A stretch of DNA of 64,000 bases, from assembly GCF_009908315.1 (NCBI RefSeq), contig NZ_JAAATW010000001.1, positions 682,001 through 746,000 on the forward strand, given 5' to 3'. A model generated the notes under the pieces. The model worked only from the letters and a program-made list of their open reading frames with translations. It was not told the origin of the DNA and searched no databases. The position numbers and the translations under genes were made by a program. Below are positions 59,450 to 64,000 of the stretch, piece after piece. Source of the stretch: Paragemmobacter ruber (GTDB taxonomy: Bacteria; Pseudomonadota; Alphaproteobacteria; Rhodobacterales; Rhodobacteraceae). Numbering within the stretch: the first letter of the stretch is position 1; every line of letters starts with the position of its first letter.

Positions 59450-61030
59450 ATGTCTTCCCTGCGCGATGCGGCGATGAAATCGAAAGCCTGGCCCTTTGAA
59501 GAGGCCCGCGCCATCCTGAAACGGTATGAAAAGAAGGATCCCGAAAAGGGGTACGTCCTGTTCGAGACAGGCTATGGCCCCTCCGGCCTGCCCCATATCG
59601 GCACCTTCGGCGAAGTGGCGCGCACGACCATGATCCGCCGCGCGTTTGAGGTGATCAGCGACATCCCGACCCGGCTCATCTGCTTTTCCGACGATCTCGA
59701 CGGTATGCGCAAGGTGCCCGAGAACGTGCCTCAGCAGGACATGCTGCGCCAGCATATGCAAAAGCCGCTCACCAGCGTGCCCGACCCTTACGGCGAATAT
59801 GAAAGCTTCGGCCACCACAACAACGCCATGCTGCGGCGGTTCCTCGATACCTTCGGCTTCCAGTACGACTTCATCTCGGCGACCGACTTCTACGGCTCGG
59901 GCCAGTTCGACGCCACGCTGCGCCTTGCGGCCGAGCGCTATGATGCGATCATGAACATCATGCTGGCGTCCCTGCGCGAGGAACGCCAGCAGACCTATTC
60001 CTGCTTCCTGCCGATCCACCCCGAGACGGGCCGCGTGCTCTATGTGCCCATGAAGAATGTCGATGCCGCGCGGGGCGAGATCACCTTCGACGATGAGGAT
60101 GGCCGTGAATGGACCCTGCCGGTGACAGGCGGCCATGTGAAGCTGCAATGGAAGCCCGATTTCGGCGCCCGCTGGGCCGCGCTCGGCGTGGATTTCGAAA
60201 TGTACGGCAAGGATCACAGCACCAACACGCCGATCTATGACGGCATCTGCGAGGTGCTGGGCGGCCGAAAGCCCAACCACATGACCTATGAGCTGTTCCT
60301 CGACGATCAGGGGCAGAAGATTTCCAAATCCAAGGGCAACGGCCTGACCATCGACGAATGGCTGACCTATGCCGCCACGGAAAGCCTGTCCTATTTCATG
60401 TATCAAAAGCCCAAGACGGCCAAGCGGATGCATTTCGACGTCATCCCGCGCGCGGTGGATGAATACCACCAGCAGCTTCGCGCCTATCCGACGCAGGATG
60501 TGGAGGGTCAGGTCAACAACCCGGTCTGGCATATCCATGGCGGCAACCCGCCGGAATCGAAAATGGTCGTCCCCTTCGGCATGCTCTTGAACCTTGCCAG
60601 CGTCGCGGGGGCCAAGGATGCCAAAGGGCTGTGGGGCTATATCCACGCCTATGCGCCCGAGGCCAGCCCCGAAACCCATCCCGATCTGGACGCGGCGGCG
60701 GGCTTTGCCGTCCGCTACTTTGCCGACCGCATCGCCCCCACGCGGCAGTTCCGCGCCCCCGACGCCCGCGAACGCGCCGCGATCGAGGATCTGCGCACCC
60801 GCCTTGCGGCATGGGATGGCGGCCTTGATGCCGATGCGCTGCAAAGCATGGTCTTCGCCGTGGGCAAGGATCACGGCTTCGAACCGCTGCGCGACTGGTT
60901 CAAGGCGCTGTATGAAGTGCTGCTCGGTGCCAGCGAAGGCCCGCGCTTCGGTGGTTTCATCGCGCTCTATGGCGTGGATGAAACCATCGCCCTGATCGAC
61001 AAGGGGCTGGCCGGCGCACTGCCCGCCTGA
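59450..61030 (+). CDS. lysK: Lysyl-tRNA synthetase, class I
   Basis: A 526-residue enzyme charging tRNA-Lys. The class I HIGH motif appears as HIGT at 49-52 and KMSKS as KISKS at 290-294, with the LysRS-I zone GYGPSGLPH. Class I LysRS is the usual form in alphaproteobacteria and archaea, unlike the class II enzyme of most bacteria. AAAGGA lies 9 bases before the ATG at 59450, which decides the start against an ATG at 59414. An inverted repeat follows the stop at 61052-61078. Confidence 0.95.
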   Translation: MSSLRDAAMKSKAWPFEEARAILKRYEKKDPEKGYVLFETGYGPSGLPHIGTFGEVARTTMIRRAFEVISDIPTRLICFSDDLDGMRKVPENVPQQDMLRQHMQKPLTSVPDPYGEYESFGHHNNAMLRRFLDTFGFQYDFISATDFYGSGQFDATLRLAAERYDAIMNIMLASLREERQQTYSCFLPIHPETGRVLYVPMKNVDAARGEITFDDEDGREWTLPVTGGHVKLQWKPDFGARWAALGVDFEMYGKDHSTNTPIYDGICEVLGGRKPNHMTYELFLDDQGQKISKSKGNGLTIDEWLTYAATESLSYFMYQKPKTAKRMHFDVIPRAVDEYHQQLRAYPTQDVEGQVNNPVWHIHGGNPPESKMVVPFGMLLNLASVAGAKDAKGLWGYIHAYAPEASPETHPDLDAAAGFAVRYFADRIAPTRQFRAPDARERAAIEDLRTRLAAWDGGLDADALQSMVFAVGKDHGFEPLRDWFKALYEVLLGASEGPRFGGFIALYGVDETIALIDKGLAGALPA

Positions 61031-61051
61031 TCCTCGGCGCGCTTTGCAAAG

Positions 61052-61078
61052 GGTCAATCCTGCCCTGCGGGATTGACC
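61052..61078. other. Inverted repeat downstream of lysK
   Basis: GGTCAATCC and GGATTGACC form a 9-bp stem with a 9-base loop, 21 bases after lysK. No T-run follows; a terminator or processing site is possible. Confidence 0.45.
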
Positions 61079-61132
61079 TGATCCCGCATCGGTCTAGCCT
61101 TGGCATTGGGGACGTTTCTCAGCGAGGCCGCC

Positions 61133-61534
61133 ATGCGCCGTACCGCCTTTGGACTTCTGACTGCCCTCTGCCTTGCCCTGCCCGCCTTCGCACAGGAAGA
61201 TCCGGTCCAGCAGACCATCCTCAACCAGATCGAGGCGTTCAAGGCCGACGATTTCGCTACCGCCTTCACCTTCGCCTCGCCCACCATCAAGTCGATCTTC
61301 ATGTCGCCCGAAAATTTCGGGATGATGGTCAAGAACGGCTATCCCATGGTCCACCGCCCGGGCGCCGTGCAGATGCTCGAACAGCGCGAGATCGCAGGAA
61401 GGCTGTGGCAGAAGGTGATGATCACCGATCAATCCGGCCGCACCCATATCCTCGATTACCAGATGATCCAGACGGAGGAAGGCTGGCAGATCAACGCCGT
61501 CCAGCTGCTGCCCGAACCCGGTGTCGGGGCCTGA
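61133..61534 (+). CDS. Exported DUF4864 protein
   Basis: A 133-residue protein with a Sec signal peptide ending at AFAQ (about 20). The remainder matches the DUF4864 pattern: repeated short helices (QQTILNQIEAFKADDFATAFTFASP), then a beta sheet (RPGAVQMLEQ ... ILDYQMIQTEEGWQINAVQLL), a SnoaL/NTF2-like shape. No catalytic residues are evident; function unknown. GAGG is 5 bases before the ATG. Confidence 0.85.
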   Translation: MRRTAFGLLTALCLALPAFAQEDPVQQTILNQIEAFKADDFATAFTFASPTIKSIFMSPENFGMMVKNGYPMVHRPGAVQMLEQREIAGRLWQKVMITDQSGRTHILDYQMIQTEEGWQINAVQLLPEPGVGA

Positions 61535-61571
61535 CGGGCTGGCCTCTCGGCGCACGCTCGTCTGACATCCC

Positions 61572-61610
61572 GTTAACCCTGCCTTGCTACCCGTTTGCCC
61601 GTTGTTAACC
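61572..61610. promoter_or_regulatory. Two GTTAACC direct repeats
   Basis: GTTAACC occurs at 61572-61578 and 61604-61610, 32 bases apart, three helical turns. TTAACC is the core of CtrA half-sites in alphaproteobacteria. They lie just before the beta-helix gene. Confidence 0.4.
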
Positions 61611-61624
61611 GGCGAGGGGACAAG

Positions 61625-63913
61625 ATGAACAAGGCAGTGACGGACGGGCTGGTGCTGATGCCTCCGGCTTTTGAGGCGGGGCTGAACCTGTGGTCGCGCG
61701 AAGACGGGCTTCCCGGTCAGGGATCTTGGGCCAATCAGCCCAATGCGGCCTTCGTCCCCGCCGATCAGGACTTCAGCGGCTGTCTTGAGGTGCAAAAGAC
61801 CACCGCCACGCTGAAGCTGCGCAGCTTCCAGCAGATCCCCTGCCGCCCGGGCATGTATCTGCGCGTGACCGCCCGCGTGAAATGCCTCTCCGGTCCCTTT
61901 CCTTCGGTGCGCATCGCGGCCTTTGCCGCAGCGGCCAACGGCGCGAATGTTCCCACCGCCGTCCAGATCGGGCCGACCGTCGCGCTGGATCAGTATGGCG
62001 AGGTGGTCACCGTTCAGGCACTGGTCGGTTCGGGCAACCGCAGCGGGGTGGACATGGTCTGGGGCACCGCACCCGCCTATGGCCATTTCGGGATTGATCT
62101 GACGGGTCCCACCGGCGCAGTGGTGCGCATCGACGACATCACCATCGAAGACGCGACCGACGTCTTCCATCGCAACATGATGACCTGGGTCGATGTGCGC
62201 GACTACGGCGCCCGGGGCGATGGCATCACCGACGATACCGCCGCCTTCGAGGCCGCCGATGCCGCCGCAGGACAGCGCTCCGTCCTCGTCTCGGCGGGCA
62301 CCTACAGGCTGGCGGGCAACGTGACGTTTGAAAGCGATGTGCGCTTCGAAGGCACCGTCACCATGCCGCCCGAGATCCGCCTCACCTGCACCCGCAATTT
62401 CGACCTGAACACCTATGCCGCCGCCTTCGGCGGCGAAGAGGCAGGCTTCCGCAAGGCCGTGCAGGCCCTGTTCTTCTTCACCGATCATGTCGAACTTGAT
62501 CTGTCCGGCCGCCGCATCGCGCTCTCTGCGCCGGTGGACATGGCGGCCCTGTCGGGGCTTATGACCTTCAACCAGCGCCGTGTCATCCGCAACGGCCAGC
62601 TTGAGGCCGCCGCCGGCCCGGCATGGGACACCACCACCGTCACCTCCGTCGCCACCTATTCCGTGGCACAGCCCGAAACCCTGACGGGGGTTGCCAACAT
62701 CGCCAACATCCCTGTTGGCGCACGCATCTCGGGCACCGGCGTGGGGCGCGAGGTCTATGTCCGCGCCGTCAACGTCGCCGCCGGAAGCCTGACCCTGTCG
62801 ATGCCCCTTTTCGCTGCTGCCGGAACGCGCACCTTCACCTTCCAGCGCTATCGCTATCTCGTCGATCTGAGCGGTTTCGAAAACCTCAGCCGGCTGGAAT
62901 TCCGCGAGATCGAGTTCGGCTGCGCAGGCACCGCCAGCGGCCTGATCCTGCCCCGCGTCGGCATCGCGCTGCGGGTGGATAACTGCGTCTTCAACCGCCC
63001 GCGCGACCGGGGCATCACCTCCATCGGTTCGGGCTGTCAGGGGCTCATGGTCGATCTCTGCCAGTTCCTGTCGAACGAACAGGACGTCCCCGCCCAGAAC
63101 CGCACCACCATCGCGCTGAACGTGAATGCCAATGACGCCAAGCTGCGCGAGAACCGCATCGTGCGCTTTGCCCATTTCGCGGTGCTGGGGGGATCGGGCC
63201 ACCTCGTCGTGGCCAACCACTTCTTTCAGGGCGATGATCAGGTCGCCGGTCTGCGGCGCGCAGGCCTCATCTTCACCTCGACCCATGCCCGCAGCGTGGT
63301 GACCGGCAACTACATCGACAACTGCTTTGTCGAATGGTCCAACGAACACGACCCCGAGCCGGATTTCAGCAACGAGCTGTCCTTCGGCGGCCTCACGATT
63401 TCGGGCAATATCTTCATGGCCATCGACGTGAGCAGCGCCTTCCGCTGGATCGTGGTCACCCCCCGGGGTCCGGGCCATTTCATCAACGGGCTGGTGGTCA
63501 CCGACAACGCCTTTCGCGTGGTCAATGGCAGCGTGGAGCGGGTCGAGATGGTGGATGACACCTTCGCCACGCTCGATTTCGGGCGGATGCGCAACATCAC
63601 CTTCGATGCCAATGCCTTCCACTCCGTGTCGCAGATCACCGTGAGCCCGGTCATCATCGAACATTCCCAGACCACCGCCTCTGACACATGGGTTGTCTCG
63701 CCTGGGCCCTTCCTGCCCTTTGGCGGCAGGGCGCGGGTGGTGTCGGGTCTGGTGCCTGAGGGCCCGGTGCAGAACGCCGCGAATGTCGCGCAATATGTGC
63801 AGCCCCACGTTCTGGTGGAACAGGGCAGCGCGCGCAATCAGGTGCATGTCCGCTGGCCCACGCCCGTGCGCGGGCGCGTCCTTCTCACCGTGCGCGCGGA
63901 CAATCCCACCTGA
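61625..63913 (+). CDS. GH28-related/pectate-lyase-superfamily beta-helix protein
   Basis: A 762-residue protein with no signal peptide. Residues 1-190 look like a beta-sandwich, possibly carbohydrate-binding. The pectate-lyase-superfamily entry VRDYGARGDGITDDTAAFEAAD begins near 195, followed by many short strands of a right-handed beta helix (NNCVFNR-, VTGNYIDNCF-, ISGNIF-like rungs). Similar leaderless proteins are common in Rhodobacteraceae. The fold is shared by phage tailspikes and glycan lyases; lack of a leader argues for a particle-borne or cytoplasmic protein rather than a secreted enzyme. GAGGGG is 5 bases before the ATG. Confidence 0.8.
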   Translation: MNKAVTDGLVLMPPAFEAGLNLWSREDGLPGQGSWANQPNAAFVPADQDFSGCLEVQKTTATLKLRSFQQIPCRPGMYLRVTARVKCLSGPFPSVRIAAFAAAANGANVPTAVQIGPTVALDQYGEVVTVQALVGSGNRSGVDMVWGTAPAYGHFGIDLTGPTGAVVRIDDITIEDATDVFHRNMMTWVDVRDYGARGDGITDDTAAFEAADAAAGQRSVLVSAGTYRLAGNVTFESDVRFEGTVTMPPEIRLTCTRNFDLNTYAAAFGGEEAGFRKAVQALFFFTDHVELDLSGRRIALSAPVDMAALSGLMTFNQRRVIRNGQLEAAAGPAWDTTTVTSVATYSVAQPETLTGVANIANIPVGARISGTGVGREVYVRAVNVAAGSLTLSMPLFAAAGTRTFTFQRYRYLVDLSGFENLSRLEFREIEFGCAGTASGLILPRVGIALRVDNCVFNRPRDRGITSIGSGCQGLMVDLCQFLSNEQDVPAQNRTTIALNVNANDAKLRENRIVRFAHFAVLGGSGHLVVANHFFQGDDQVAGLRRAGLIFTSTHARSVVTGNYIDNCFVEWSNEHDPEPDFSNELSFGGLTISGNIFMAIDVSSAFRWIVVTPRGPGHFINGLVVTDNAFRVVNGSVERVEMVDDTFATLDFGRMRNITFDANAFHSVSQITVSPVIIEHSQTTASDTWVVSPGPFLPFGGRARVVSGLVPEGPVQNAANVAQYVQPHVLVEQGSARNQVHVRWPTPVRGRVLLTVRADNPT

Positions 63914-63949
63914 CCGCCCCCGAAACGGGGCGGCAGATGGGGCCGCCCC
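63914..63949. terminator. Overlapping hairpins after the beta-helix gene
   Basis: CCGCCCC (63914-63920) can pair with GGGGCGG (63927-63933), while GGGGCGGC (63927-63934) can instead pair with GCCGCCCC (63942-63949). The two structures exclude each other. No T-run follows. The remaining bases to 64000 show no gene. Confidence 0.4.
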
Positions 63950-64000
63950 GGTTACAGAACGCCCGGTTACAGATCGCCCGGCTGCAGTCGAAACGCCCGC

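Noticed and set aside
59450-61030. Class I lysyl-tRNA synthetase as a horizontally acquired archaeal gene
   Set aside because: Class I LysRS is normal in alphaproteobacteria, and base composition matches the neighbours.

Overview
The window is GC-rich, densely coded chromosomal DNA with no rRNA, tRNA, CRISPR array, insertion sequence or prophage that I could recognise. The gene content points to an alphaproteobacterium of the Rhodobacteraceae/Paracoccaceae type: class I lysyl-tRNA synthetase, TctCBA/TctDE, ExoD, a GH28-related beta-helix protein and G-run hairpins after stop codons. The taxon is inferred from gene families, not from a marker search.

Region 1 (115-14536, + strand) is a biosynthetic unit: a one-module type I polyketide synthase with thioesterase, an NRPS protein with an N-terminal formyltransferase and a luciferase-like monooxygenase inserted in its adenylation domain, an EntD/Sfp-type phosphopantetheinyl transferase, a membrane-anchored SGNH-like protein and a PglK-like ABC exporter/flippase. 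The domains suggest that the NRPS acts before the PKS although its gene comes second.

Region 2 (14564-34656) is an exopolysaccharide locus: a Wzy/O-antigen-ligase-like membrane protein, several glycosyltransferases, a methyltransferase, a second SGNH-like exported protein, and a long minus-strand operon (AAA ATPase, Wzz-type chain-length protein, tyrosine autokinase, two glycosyltransferases, polysaccharide deacetylase, sugar epimerase). It ends with a small membrane protein, an ExoY-type initiating sugar transferase and a secreted candidate clan GH-A glycosidase with an RTX-like tail. Several promoter regions here share a TGTTAAY-type motif. The paired SGNH-like proteins and the ABC flippase suggest that regions 1 and 2 may work together, perhaps by acylating or lipid-linking a glycan; this is a hypothesis.

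Region 3 (35123-44946) holds transport and housekeeping genes: a tctCBA tripartite tricarboxylate transporter with a real intrinsic terminator, an orphan periplasmic binding protein divergent from a TctD/TctE two-component pair, ExoD, adenine deaminase and a DMT exporter.

Region 4 (44969-54882) is the most unusual locus. A PotABCD-type ABC importer is enclosed by two paralogous GT1-fold proteins that both lack the usual catalytic histidine, followed by tandem DUF861-type cupins and an aldehyde dehydrogenase, and apparently controlled by a divergent GntR regulator with two winged-helix segments. I do not recognise it as a described pathway.

Region 5 (54934-63913) is mostly conserved core: ettA, nadD, a PBP4-type carboxypeptidase, a TerB-like protein, lysK, a DUF4864 protein and a leaderless GH28-related beta-helix protein that could be a tailspike or gene-transfer-agent spike-like protein.
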